Assembly: GCF_016424485.1 (NCBI RefSeq)
Contig: NZ_JAELUP010000072.1
Coordinates: 59,342 to 123,341 of the forward strand
Origin: Paenibacillus roseus
GTDB taxonomy: Bacteria > Bacillota > Bacilli > Paenibacillales > Paenibacillaceae
Length of the DNA: 64,000 bases
Reading direction: 5' to 3'
In this document: positions 1-9,111 of the stretch, piece after piece
Layout: every line of letters starts with the position of its first letter
Position numbering within the stretch: position 1 is the first letter of the stretch
Notes under the pieces: generated by a model
The model's database searches: none
Told to the model about the DNA's origin: nothing
Seen by the model: the letters and a program-made list of their open reading frames with translations, nothing else
Program-made: the position numbers and the translations under genes

Positions 1-3000
1 GTAAACGCCGAAGGACATTTGCGCGACTTCACTTTGGCTGGAACGCAGACGAGCCGAGAGTTTGTAAAGGCCGGCATGCGCGACATCGATATTGTAAGCG
101 ACTGCCTCTCCCTTGTTGTTGTTTGTGTAGCAGAGGCCGCCTCCCGTATCATTGCAAGTTGCCGGTGTGATCGCTTTTGTAATAAAAGTAGTTTCAGTTT
201 CCGCCGCCTTAAGCGTTGTGTTCTTGCCAATTGCCTTAACAGCGGATTTCACATCGGTATTGAAACGGACGTAGTCAAAGTCAGCATAGAACATAGTCGC
301 ATTGGCGATACTGCCGTTCGAGGCCAGCAAGCCGAATTTGGGTTTGCTATAATCGGCTGTTGTACTGCCTACGGAAATAAAGTTTTGGCCATCTGCGCTG
401 ACGTAGCCGGTATAAATACTGCCTACCTTCTTCAGGCGCAAGTAGATTTCCGTTTTTTCGCCGAATATTGATTGCCGTTGGTCGGCCGTCAATTGCCCGA
501 TCACGACCGGTTCGGCGCTTCCGGTTTCCTTCACCATGCCGATAATCCGGTTCGTACTGAATTCATACTTGACCCAAACGTAATTGTCATTGTCCTGCGA
601 AGCGGTAATGCCGATACCGTTATAGTTCTGATTCGGCGCCTTGTTCATATTGACTCTTACTGTAGCTTCCCAGTTGCCGAACGCTTCCTGCTGGAAGTAG
701 TTTTTCAGATCGGCGTGATCTCTCCAGAAGTCGCCTCGCTCGGCAGTAATCCGCAGCGAGCCGCGAGCCGGATCAAGCGACCAGTTGGCTTTGTTCTCGC
801 CATTGGTTGCCGTGTCCGTATTGATTGTCCAGAAACTGCTGAGGGTCGCGCTGTCAAACTCATCGGATTGCGGCAATTTACCGAATTGGACGACGTAAGT
901 ATTCGCTTGATCCTGGCTAACCGCTCTGATCGTTACTTTGCGATTGGCCTGGTCAACTACAGTCGACGCCGTGACTCCCTCGTTCGTTGTGAACGTCACG
1001 TTCGGCAAAGTGCTGAGATCGGTGAGGGCCACCTCATAGTTGAATTTTGTTTCCCAGAATCCTTCGATCGGGCTGCCGTTAATGTAAATGTTTTTCAGCA
1101 ACGCATAGGTCGGATTGTCAAAGATCGGCTCCAGCCCCTCCTCGGAACTGAAGATAACTTTATAGATCCGCTTCTCGCCGCCGGCTGTAACGGTAATAAC
1201 GGCTGCCGGACGTTCTGCTGTTGCCTGGACCACCTGTACTTGCTCGTTTGTCCCAGCAATTCCTTGAACCGTCGGATAAGCGCCGCCCTGTTCCACTGTG
1301 CCAAACGCTTTGTAATCCAGCTTCAGCGCGTTGAACGTTTTGATCCGCTTGCCGCCGACAGTAATGCCGCTAAGCTTGGGATCGCCAAGCTTGACAGTTT
1401 CTACTCTGAACCATGCTTTTCCAGGCTCATAATTAACCTTGTACTCAATGTTGGCCGTTCTGGCGAAAGCAGGGGACAAGATGAGAAATTTCGCGATATT
1501 TTTGGCGGAGCGCTGCAATTCGCCCAATGTCAATTGGCCGCTGTCCAGCGCGCTGATCGTATTAAAGACCGCATTTCCCCTGTTTTTGTGCGTCGCCGCA
1601 TTGTTGTGCGGAATGACCATATACAAATCATTCTGCGCGCGAACCATCGCCTTGCCGTTCGTTTCATTGTACTTGCTTCCTGCAGCGTTGTAGAAGCCCT
1701 GGTCTTCACTCAGCTTCGCCCACCAGTCGGTCATGACGATGCCGTCAAAGCCCCACTCGCCACGTAAAATTGTCGTATTCAGATCATAGTTGGTGGCTGC
1801 CCATGTGCCGTTAACCGGACCATAGGAAGTCATAATGGCGCGCGCCTTGCCCGTTTTGATCGCCATTTCATAGCCTTTTAAGTAAATTTCGCGCAGCGCT
1901 CTCTCCGATACGAGCGCATTGACTTCATGCCGCGCCCCCTCCTGATTGTTCGCCGTGAAATGTTTGATCGTGGGAGCGGTTCCATTCTTCTGCAGGCCGA
2001 TTGTCTGCGCCGTTGCCATCGCTCCCGTGAGCAGCGGATCTTCGGAGAAATATTCGAAATTACGACCGTTCAGCGGATTGCGATGAATGTTCACGCCTGG
2101 TCCGAGCAACGTGTCGATCTGGTTCAAAAGCATCTCCTTGCCCAGCAAGTCGAACAAACGTTCATTCAGTTCAAGATTCCACGTAGACGCCAGCATCGTG
2201 CCGTTCGGAATGCTTGTTGCCCGCTCTGCATTTGTTTCCATCCGAATGCCGGACGGACCGTCTGCAGCGCTGTCAATCGGCAAGCCGAACGCGAGCAGAG
2301 GATTCGTCACGCCGCCGAATGCTGCCGCCGTACCGGCCGTAACTTTCGGACTCGACATCCCTTCGCCTAGAATGATGGCGCCAAGATCATTGTTAGTAAA
2401 CTGGGCGATGAACGCATCCATCGTCACTCTGCCGTTGTAGACATCAATCAATTTGTAGCCTTTGTTTTCCGTGCGCTCGATCGGCGCCGGCAGGTTCTGC
2501 TGAATGCGGCTGTTCAGATCAATTTGGCGCAAAGGTACGCTCTCATTCGTCTGAACGTATGTGCCGTCCTGATTGCGGTCGCCAGGCTTTATACGCTGGA
2601 ATGCCTTGGTCGGCGCAAGCGCTTCTTGCAGCTGTTTGACTACTTTCAGTTCGCTTACTGTGTAAGTACCTTTTTTTGCTGCGCTTCTAACATTGTTGCC
2701 CACGTAAATCTGGTAATCGCCTGCTTCCAATACATAGGCAGATCGATTGCCGGTCACGCCGCTGTCATCATAAGAAGCCATGTCTGCAATGTCAAAAGTT
2801 AATGTAATCGCTTGCGATTGGTTGGGCTGCAAAATCCCAGTTTTAGCAAAAGCGGCCAGTTCTTTCACAGGCTTGCCCAGTCTTCCTTGCGGGGCGCCGT
2901 AGTAGATTTGGACAACCTCTTTGCCTTCCACTCTTCCGGTATTTTTCACAGTGACGTTAACTTTGATTTCCTTTTGTCCGATTTCCACTCCGTTCGTAGT

Positions 3001-3984
3001 GATCTCGAAGTCGGTATAAGACAGTCCGAATCCGAACGGATAAAGCACCTTCTGCGGCGCAAACGTTTCGAAATAGCGATAGCCTACATAGATATCCTCG
3101 GCATAGGCGTTCTCCGTCTTGCTGCCAAAATTAGCTGTGGAGGGGTAATCAGCCAACGTTTGAGCAATCGTATCGCTCAACTTGCCGCTTGGCGTGACGT
3201 CGCCCGTAAGCACATCCGCTACCGCGCTGCCGCCTTCCATCCCGCCTTGCCAAGCATACACGATCGCCGCTTTCGGGTAGTTTTTCGCCCATGACATGTC
3301 GATGACGTTAGCCACATTAAGCACGATTGCGACGCGTTCGAAGCCGGCATAGACCCGGTTAAGCATATCCACTTCAATATCTGTCAGTTGATATGCTCCC
3401 TTGGTGTCCGTATTGTCCCGGTCCTCGCCGGCTGTTCGGCCGATAATGACGATGGCGGTATCCGACTTCTGCTTCGCCTGATTAATGATCACATCGGTTA
3501 ATGGCATCTCTGCCTGCGACCATGGTTCAGCTGCCCAACCGCCTCCGCCGTTGTTGAACGGATTCAACTTGATCCAGTCGGCATACACTTTGGCCAGATC
3601 TTCGTTGACGTTGATGCTCGGGTTGTTGCGGATACCCTCAAGTATGCCGTTAACGTATTCCACACGCACGGCTCCGCCTGAGCCGGTACCCGATTTGTAA
3701 TAATGGGCTTGAATGCGCCCGAATACTGCAACATTCTCGCTTTTGTTGATCGGCAACACTTTGCCGATCGTATTCACCTCTGCTCCGCCCTTCGTATAGC
3801 CAGGGTTTTGCAGCAATACGATTCCTTCTGAAGCCGCCTGGCGCGCAACATCGGAAAGACCCGGGTATACTTGCGCCGAAGCTTTCTCAATCCCCCCTAT
3901 GGGAGCGAAAATCGACCCTGCAAGAGCAACGGTCAGCATCAATTGCAGCAGACGTTTAGCCGCTTTCTTCCTCGTACTTTTCAT
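1..3984 (-). CDS. Secreted glycoside hydrolase family 3 protein, multidomain (3' end outside window)
   Basis: Open from an ATG at 3984 (RBS AAGGAAGGTGG) for 1328 codons without a stop, so the end lies beyond base 1. A signal peptide ends near residue 37 (EKASA-Q). The usual GH3 C-terminal sandwich domain comes first (about 45-330, with AGEDRDN near 186), followed by an FnIII-like segment. The TIM barrel comes next (about 480-800), with KHFTANNQE near 676 and the nucleophile motif VMTDWW near 750. Bacterial-surface-type beta domains follow, then a DUF1349/concanavalin-like module (SDEFDS...FWTIN) and the start of a CBM6-like module. GH3 enzymes release beta-linked glucose, xylose or related sugars; substrate is not predictable here. 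The reversed domain order is known in some GH3 enzymes. Likely extracellular, acting upstream of the neighbouring sugar importer. Confidence 0.9.
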   Translation of the reverse strand, partial: MKSTRKKAAKRLLQLMLTVALAGSIFAPIGGIEKASAQVYPGLSDVARQAASEGIVLLQNPGYTKGGAEVNTIGKVLPINKSENVAVFGRIQAHYYKSGTGSGGAVRVEYVNGILEGIRNNPSINVNEDLAKVYADWIKLNPFNNGGGGWAAEPWSQAEMPLTDVIINQAKQKSDTAIVIIGRTAGEDRDNTDTKGAYQLTDIEVDMLNRVYAGFERVAIVLNVANVIDMSWAKNYPKAAIVYAWQGGMEGGSAVADVLTGDVTPSGKLSDTIAQTLADYPSTANFGSKTENAYAEDIYVGYRYFETFAPQKVLYPFGFGLSYTDFEITTNGVEIGQKEIKVNVTVKNTGRVEGKEVVQIYYGAPQGRLGKPVKELAAFAKTGILQPNQSQAITLTFDIADMASYDDSGVTGNRSAYVLEAGDYQIYVGNNVRSAAKKGTYTVSELKVVKQLQEALAPTKAFQRIKPGDRNQDGTYVQTNESVPLRQIDLNSRIQQNLPAPIERTENKGYKLIDVYNGRVTMDAFIAQFTNNDLGAIILGEGMSSPKVTAGTAAAFGGVTNPLLAFGLPIDSAADGPSGIRMETNAERATSIPNGTMLASTWNLELNERLFDLLGKEMLLNQIDTLLGPGVNIHRNPLNGRNFEYFSEDPLLTGAMATAQTIGLQKNGTAPTIKHFTANNQEGARHEVNALVSERALREIYLKGYEMAIKTGKARAIMTSYGPVNGTWAATNYDLNTTILRGEWGFDGIVMTDWWAKLSEDQGFYNAAGSKYNETNGKAMVRAQNDLYMVIPHNNAATHKNRGNAVFNTISALDSGQLTLGELQRSAKNIAKFLILSPAFARTANIEYKVNYEPGKAWFRVETVKLGDPKLSGITVGGKRIKTFNALKLDYKAFGTVEQGGAYPTVQGIAGTNEQVQVVQATAERPAAVITVTAGGEKRIYKVIFSSEEGLEPIFDNPTYALLKNIYINGSPIEGFWETKFNYEVALTDLSTLPNVTFTTNEGVTASTVVDQANRKVTIRAVSQDQANTYVVQFGKLPQSDEFDSATLSSFWTINTDTATNGENKANWSLDPARGSLRITAERGDFWRDHADLKNYFQQEAFGNWEATVRVNMNKAPNQNYNGIGITASQDNDNYVWVKYEFSTNRIIGMVKETGSAEPVVIGQLTADQRQSIFGEKTEIYLRLKKVGSIYTGYVSADGQNFISVGSTTADYSKPKFGLLASNGSIANATMFYADFDYVRFNTDVKSAVKAIGKNTTLKAAETETTFITKAITPATCNDTGGGLCYTNNNKGEAVAYNIDVAHAGLYKLSARLRSSQSEVAQMSFGVY

Positions 3985-4085
3985 TGACTACCACCTTCCT
4001 TAACGAGATACTTCCTGCATCGATTACGATGCAACAAGTCGTGCAGGAGTGAACCGCAATGCTGCATCCAAGGTGCAAGCAGTCC

Positions 4086-4104
4086 GCTCGTGTCAAGCAC
4101 GAGC
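4086..4104. repeat. Perfect inverted repeat in the GH3 upstream region
   Basis: GCTCGTG-TCAAG-CACGAGC forms a 7-bp stem with a 5-nt loop, about 100 bp before the GH3 start. No T-run follows on either strand, so an operator or 5' UTR hairpin is more likely than a terminator. Confidence 0.4.
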
Positions 4105-4157
4105 AGTCTCCCCCTATCCGCATAGCGATTGAGTTCCCCCTAATACTATTACTTGAC

Positions 4158-4171
4158 AGAAAGCGCTAGAA
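4158..4171. promoter_or_regulatory. Probable cre (CcpA) site upstream of the GH3 gene
   Basis: AGAAAGCGCTAGAA matches the cre consensus TGWAANCGNTNWCA at most fixed positions, including the central AAAGCGCTA. It lies about 175 bp before the GH3 start, which fits carbon catabolite repression of a glycosidase. Assigned by eye only. Confidence 0.45.
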
Positions 4172-4237
4172 TAGAGAATCCTCGTATATTCCTTGAATAT
4201 ACTCATCTATCAGCGCATCCCGATAGTAAACTTCAAG

Positions 4238-4256
4238 AAAGGCTGCAGCCGCCTTT
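4238..4256 (-). terminator. Possible weak terminator after the mglC-like gene
   Basis: On the minus strand AAAGGC-GGCTGCA-GCCTTT forms a 6-bp stem 46 bp after the permease stop, followed only by CTTG. A weak candidate. Confidence 0.3.
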
Positions 4257-4301
4257 GTGAGGCTTATGCTGCAGCTTCTCGCTTCAACTGTTTTAGCAAT
4301 A

Positions 4302-5324
4302 CTACTTTTTGGCTACATACTTGCGAATATCAAAAGCGACAGCAGCCACGATGATCAACCCTTTAATAATAAGTTGCCAATAGGGACTCACACCGATGAA
4401 CGTCAAACCGTAGTTGATGACGCCGAAGATCAGAACGCCGGCCATAACGCCGGGCACCGTCCCGATGCCGCCAGCCGTGGACACTCCCCCGACGACGCAA
4501 GCAGCGATCGCATCCAGCTCATACATATTGCCGTAGTTGTTCGTGGCCCCTCCCGTGCGCGCTGATTCCAGCACGCCGGCGATTCCATACAACGCGCCGG
4601 AGATCGCATAGATAGCGATCAGGTTGCGCGCCACTTTAATGCCGGATACATGCGCTGCCTGCACATTGCCTCCGATGGCATACATGTTTTTCCCAAGCCG
4701 CGTTTTATTGAAGATCACCCAACATATAAAGGCAACGGCGATTGCGATCAGTACAATGTACGGGATCGTATACCCCTTCCCCAAGTCAAAATAGCCTGAC
4801 CCCCACATGGTAAAGTCATCCCGCAGCCCGGCAATCGGCTGCGACTGATTCGGCTCTGTATTGAAGTAGATGGAGTTAACGCCGTAAATGCCTACCATTG
4901 TCCCCAGGGTGGCAATAAATGGAGGAACATGGAGCTTGGCAACGATGACGCCGTTAATCAGGCCGACAAGCAGTCCCGCCAAAATGCCGATAATAATCGG
5001 AATGCCGACCCAAAGTTGCGGCAGGTCAGGAAAGAAGCGGCTGGCATATTGCTCCGTTTGCAGCATGGACGCTGACACGACCGCAGTCAAGCCAACTACC
5101 CGGCCGGCGGACAAATCGACGCCGCCGGAAATAAGAATAAATGCAGCGCCGAGCGCAATGATCAGCCGGGTAGAAGACTGTTGTAAAATATCCCGCAGCG
5201 TGGAGAACGCCAGAAACCCTGGATCTGCAACTGCAATACCGATTATGAGTACAATCAGGACGACGAATATCGCACGCTGGGTTAAATAATTTTTCACTTT
5301 GACGGTTGTCGTCAGCGGATTCAT
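4302..5324 (-). CDS. mglC: Sugar ABC transporter permease, MglC/RbsC type
   Basis: 340 residues, hydrophobic throughout, with the BPD_transp_2 fold typical of RbsC/MglC/XylH permeases (8-10 helices). It includes the conserved LGAAFILISGGVDLSAGRVVGL stretch around residues 57-78 and the cytoplasmic EAA-like loop GGNVQAAHVSGI. It should form the membrane channel for the sugar brought by the binding protein at 6918-7961. The start overlaps the ATPase gene by 4 nt (ATGA), indicating translational coupling. It is the last gene of the operon. The galactoside assignment rests on the MglB-like partner; the permease alone could serve ribose or other sugars. Confidence 0.88.
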   Translation of the reverse strand: MNPLTTTVKVKNYLTQRAIFVVLIVLIIGIAVADPGFLAFSTLRDILQQSSTRLIIALGAAFILISGGVDLSAGRVVGLTAVVSASMLQTEQYASRFFPDLPQLWVGIPIIIGILAGLLVGLINGVIVAKLHVPPFIATLGTMVGIYGVNSIYFNTEPNQSQPIAGLRDDFTMWGSGYFDLGKGYTIPYIVLIAIAVAFICWVIFNKTRLGKNMYAIGGNVQAAHVSGIKVARNLIAIYAISGALYGIAGVLESARTGGATNNYGNMYELDAIAACVVGGVSTAGGIGTVPGVMAGVLIFGVINYGLTFIGVSPYWQLIIKGLIIVAAVAFDIRKYVAKK

Positions 5325-6844
5325 TCCGTCGCCTCCCTTGTCGCCGCTGCCGGCTGATTGGCCGCCAGCCGCATAATTTCTTGTTCTGTTGCAGCTTTGC
5401 CCTCGATGACGCCGGTCAGTTTCCCTTCGCTCATTACCATAATCCGGTCTGACATGCCGAGTAATTCCGGCATTTCGGAGGAAATCATCAAAATGCTTTT
5501 CCCTGCCTTGGCCAAGTTCGTAATCAACGTATAAATTTCGAATTTGGCCCCTACATCAATACCGCGCGTCGGCTCGTCAAGCAACAGAATATCCGGCTCT
5601 GTCAACAGCCACCGCGCCAGCAACACCTTCTGCTGATTGCCTCCGGACAAGTTGCGGATCATCGTGTGCACCGTAGGCGTCTTCGTGCGCAACTGCTGCA
5701 CGCGCTGCTCGGCCTCCAGGCGGCCCTTCCGCTCGTTCAGCAAGCCTATGCGGTTTTGAAACTTGCCGAGATTGGCAATTACCGTATTTTCATAAACGGA
5801 TAATACAGGGAAAATACCGGTCACTCGCCGTTCTTCCGTCAACAGCGCCAAATTATGACGCTTGGCGTCCGAGGGCGACTTGATCGTTGCTTTGCGACCA
5901 AGGATCGTAATTGTGCCCTCGGCTGTTTTGCGAAGCCCGAACAGCGCCTCGACCAATTCGGTGCGCTGCGAGCCAACCAGTCCGCCCAGCCCTAATATTT
6001 CCCCTTTGCGCAATTCGAACGATACATTGCGGAACGACTGCGGGTTGATTGAAGTAAGCCCCTCCACCTTCATCGCCACTTCACCGGGCGTATGGGCTCG
6101 TTCAGGAAATCTTTCTTTCAGTTCCCGTCCGACCATCTTCGTAATAATTAGATCGGTCGTCAATTCCGAAGACGGCCAGGTGCCGATATAGCAGCCGTCA
6201 CGCATAATGGTTACATCGTCGGATATCCGCAAGATTTCTTCCATTTTGTGTGAGATATAAATAATCGAAACTCCCCGGTCGCGCAGCCGGTTAATAATGG
6301 TAAACAACTGTTCTGCTTCGTTGGCAGTCAAGGAGGATGTCGGTTCATCCATTACAATCACTTTGGCGTCATAGGAGACCGCTTTGGAAATTTCCAAAAG
6401 TTGAATTTGCGAAACCGATAGCGTGCCTATTCTGACCTTGGGGTCAACATCGATTCCCAGTTCCTCGAACAGGCTGACCGTGTCCCGCAACATTTTCGTA
6501 TGATTGACGAACAATTTCGCCCTTAGCGGAAACCTCCCCAGCCACAAGTTCTCCATGACACTGCGATGCTGAACCGGGTGCAATTCCTGATGAATCATGG
6601 AAATGCCGTGTTGAATCGCATCGCCGGAGTTGTTAATGTTCGCCTTGACGCCTTGAATATGGATTTCCCCCTCATCCGGCTTATAGATGCCGAAGAGGCA
6701 TTTCATCAAGGTTGACTTCCCTGCCCCGTTCTCGCCCATGAGCGCATGGACTGTACCGCGCCGGACAGTGAGCGAAACATCGCTCAGCGCCTGCACGCCG
6801 GGGAAAGCCTTCGATATCCCGCGCATTTCGAGCGCCACTGTCAT
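5321..6844 (-). CDS. mglA: Sugar ABC transporter ATP-binding protein, MglA/RbsA type
   Basis: A double-cassette ATPase of 507 residues, the usual length for RbsA/MglA. The first cassette has Walker A GENGAGKST (37-45), a degenerate signature LSVSQ and Walker B VIVMDEPTS. The second has the family's imperfect Walker A (GLVGSQRTE), signature LSGGNQQK and Walker B ILLLDEPTRGID. The ATG at 6844 sits 8 nt behind GGAG; an in-frame ATG at 6850 is only 2 nt from it. The gene lies between mglB and mglC and overlaps mglC by 4 nt. It powers sugar import at the cytoplasmic membrane face. Confidence 0.92.
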   Translation of the reverse strand: MTVALEMRGISKAFPGVQALSDVSLTVRRGTVHALMGENGAGKSTLMKCLFGIYKPDEGEIHIQGVKANINNSGDAIQHGISMIHQELHPVQHRSVMENLWLGRFPLRAKLFVNHTKMLRDTVSLFEELGIDVDPKVRIGTLSVSQIQLLEISKAVSYDAKVIVMDEPTSSLTANEAEQLFTIINRLRDRGVSIIYISHKMEEILRISDDVTIMRDGCYIGTWPSSELTTDLIITKMVGRELKERFPERAHTPGEVAMKVEGLTSINPQSFRNVSFELRKGEILGLGGLVGSQRTELVEALFGLRKTAEGTITILGRKATIKSPSDAKRHNLALLTEERRVTGIFPVLSVYENTVIANLGKFQNRIGLLNERKGRLEAEQRVQQLRTKTPTVHTMIRNLSGGNQQKVLLARWLLTEPDILLLDEPTRGIDVGAKFEIYTLITNLAKAGKSILMISSEMPELLGMSDRIMVMSEGKLTGVIEGKAATEQEIMRLAANQPAAATREATE

Positions 6845-6917
6845 AGCCATCTCTCCTTCAGCTTGCAGCAAGGGGGCAATGCTGGCATGCCGTCGCGTCG
6901 CCCCCTTCGTCCATGCG

Positions 6918-7961
6918 TTATTGCGCTTCAGCTATGTTATCCTTGGTGATTTTTTTGTAGGAAATCCAGACATATTTGCCGTCGCTAATGTCGAAGCCAG
7001 TATTATTCTTCGTCGGCGTCTCCCCTTTGGCGAGCGCTGCGGCAATCGCTACCGCTGCTGCGCCCTGGTTCTTCGCGTCATTGAGCACAGTGCCGAGCAG
7101 CGTGTTGTCTTGCAGCGCCTGGATAGCCGGAGCGGTCGCATCTACACCGATAACCGGAATATATTTACCGCCAGTGAAGTAGCCGGCAGCTTTCAAAGCC
7201 TCGATGGCTCCCAGCGCCATATCATCATTGTTGGCCAGTACTGCCTCGATTTTATCGCCAAATTGCGCCAGGAATGCTTGCATTTTCTCCTGTCCTTTAA
7301 CCCGGTCCCACATAGCTGTGTCAACAGCCAGCGCTTCTACTTCAATACCGGCGTCCTGAATGGCTTGCACTGAAAATTTCGTTCTCAGTTCCGCATCCTG
7401 ATGCCCAGGCTCCCCTTGCAGCATGACGTACTGCACCTTGCCGTCGCCATTTTTGTCAGCGCTCGGATTCGCCTTCCAGTAGTCCACAAGCAATTGGCCC
7501 GAAATCGTTCCGGACTCTTCCGCCTTGGCGCCTACATAATAGACCTTATCCCACTTATTCATATCTTCCGCCAGCGGTTCCCGGTTAAGAAACACGACAG
7601 GAGAATTGGCTTTCTTCGCTTTGTCAATAATGACGCCTGCGGCTGTCCGGTCAACCGGGTTAATGATCATCGCCTTGTACTTCTTCGAAATAAACAAGTC
7701 CACTTTTTCATTTTGCGTTGTTTGCGCGTTTTGGCTATCTACGATATCCAAATTAATTTTGTCTTCTGCCGCCGAAGTCATCGCGTTGCGGACTCCTGTC
7801 ATAAAGGTATCATCGAACTTGTAAATGGCTACACCGACCTTCGATTCGCCTCCGCCCGATTTGCCGCCGCCATTGCCGCCGCCATTGCCGCCGCCATTGC
7901 TGCAAGCAGCAACGGTTAGCATCGCACACGCCAGAAGGGCTAACTTCCATCTTTTCTTCAT
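6918..7961 (-). CDS. mglB: Galactose/methyl-galactoside-type sugar-binding lipoprotein
   Basis: 347 residues with a lipoprotein signal (LTVAAC) followed by a GGGNGGG linker tethering it to the membrane. It has the periplasmic-binding-protein type 1 fold. Several stretches match MglB as known from enteric bacteria: SQNAQTTQNEKVDLFI, DKVYYVGAKAEESG, MLQGEPGHQDAE, DTAMWD and NNDDMALGAIEALKAAG. It should capture galactose, glucose or galactosides outside the cell and hand them to the permease. First gene of the importer operon, 145 bp downstream of the sensing module, so it may have its own promoter under control of the YesN-like regulator. Confidence 0.9.
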   Translation of the reverse strand: MKKRWKLALLACAMLTVAACSNGGGNGGGNGGGKSGGGESKVGVAIYKFDDTFMTGVRNAMTSAAEDKINLDIVDSQNAQTTQNEKVDLFISKKYKAMIINPVDRTAAGVIIDKAKKANSPVVFLNREPLAEDMNKWDKVYYVGAKAEESGTISGQLLVDYWKANPSADKNGDGKVQYVMLQGEPGHQDAELRTKFSVQAIQDAGIEVEALAVDTAMWDRVKGQEKMQAFLAQFGDKIEAVLANNDDMALGAIEALKAAGYFTGGKYIPVIGVDATAPAIQALQDNTLLGTVLNDAKNQGAAAVAIAAALAKGETPTKNNTGFDISDGKYVWISYKKITKDNIAEAQ

Positions 7962-8106
7962 TCACAGACACCCCTTGTCATATAATTTGCGAATGCGGCT
8001 TTGAAACCGATATCGCTTATATGGCTATTATGAATTTTTCCGCGCTTTTTTCGAATACAAGATTCTCCTGTCTTCTAGCAAAATTCTCATCAGTTTCATG
8101 CCCATC

Positions 8107-9111
8107 CTAATGAACGAAGGGAAAAAGCAGCTTCTGGTTGTTCATCCAGAACATATTGTCGGCGTCGACGACTCGCGTCTCGAGCAGCGTCGGCTTGCCG
8201 ATCACCCCTCCGGCCAGGAGTGAAACGGCTTGCTCCACGCCGATATAGCCAGTGCTGAAATCGCTCTGCACAACCAATTGATGAATGACGCCTTCCTGCA
8301 GCAGCTCCAGTTGTTCCCGTTCACTGCCAAAGGCGACCAGCTTGAACTGCTCTGCCTCGCTGCGGCGTCGGACTTCGTCCGCCAACCCTAGCGAGGCAAC
8401 GCTCTGCAGGGCGATGGCGCCGTCAAGACGCTCATTGTCCAGCATACTCTTGGCAGCTACCCAGCACGCATCCCGCAAATTGCCGCATACCGATCCTTCC
8501 TTCACTTGAATGGAAGGGTATTTTGATAACGCTTCCAAAATACCCTGTTCTCGCAGTACCAAGCCGGGATCATTGCGATCTGGCTTCAGCAACGCGACGT
8601 TGCCTTTGCCGTCCAGCAGTTCCGCCAGCGCCTTGCCTGCCTGCCGTCCGGCTTCTTCATTGTCGATGGCAATCGCCCCTCCAACGCCCCGAGGCATACG
8701 TTCGTCATTCAGGGCGATGACCGGGATGCCGCGATCCGTTCCGTACTGACCGACTGCGCGCAGCGTCTCCTCATCGGCCGGGGCGATCAGCAGCGCCTCA
8801 GCGCCTTGCTCCAGCAAAGCAATTGCCGCCGCAAGCTGCTCGGCTGCATCTTCATTGGATTCAAAAGGCGCATAATTCAATTCCAATCCGAATTGTCTGG
8901 CGGCCGCTTCCGCTCCGATGCGCATCGCCTCGGCCTGCTCCGCGGAATGCACCGGAGCTACAAGCGCGATGCGATGCGAAGCAATCTGATTATTGGCGAT
9001 CGTTGCGGAGGACGACCCGCAAGAAAGCAGCACAGCAGCGAGTAAAGCCGCCGTACATAAGACAAACAAGCTGCGCAGCACCAACAAAGCCGTTGTCGGC
9101 AACCTATTCAT
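8107..9111 (-). CDS. Sugar-binding lipoprotein, third component of a YesMN-type sensing system
   Basis: 334 residues from the ATG at 9111 (RBS AGGAAGGCGG); a longer upstream frame lies inside the kinase gene and is not used. A lipoprotein signal (AVLLSC) is followed by a RbsB/LacI-like binding-protein fold (HRIALVAPVHSAEQ, GAEALLIAPADEETL, VVQSDFSTGYIGVEQA). Its start overlaps the kinase stop by 8 nt. In Clostridium, XylFII works with LytS-YesN as an extracellular sugar-sensing subunit. By analogy this protein probably binds a sugar and signals to the adjacent kinase rather than feeding the importer, which has its own binding protein. That role is inference. Confidence 0.8.
   Translation of the reverse strand: MNRLPTTALLVLRSLFVLCTAALLAAVLLSCGSSSATIANNQIASHRIALVAPVHSAEQAEAMRIGAEAAARQFGLELNYAPFESNEDAAEQLAAAIALLEQGAEALLIAPADEETLRAVGQYGTDRGIPVIALNDERMPRGVGGAIAIDNEEAGRQAGKALAELLDGKGNVALLKPDRNDPGLVLREQGILEALSKYPSIQVKEGSVCGNLRDACWVAAKSMLDNERLDGAIALQSVASLGLADEVRRRSEAEQFKLVAFGSEREQLELLQEGVIHQLVVQSDFSTGYIGVEQAVSLLAGGVIGKPTLLETRVVDADNMFWMNNQKLLFPFVH

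Noticed and set aside
472..1767. Long plus-strand open frame of 431 codons
   Set aside because: It is the antisense shadow of the GH3 gene, whose minus-strand protein has clear family motifs throughout. It has no RBS and a non-protein-like composition.
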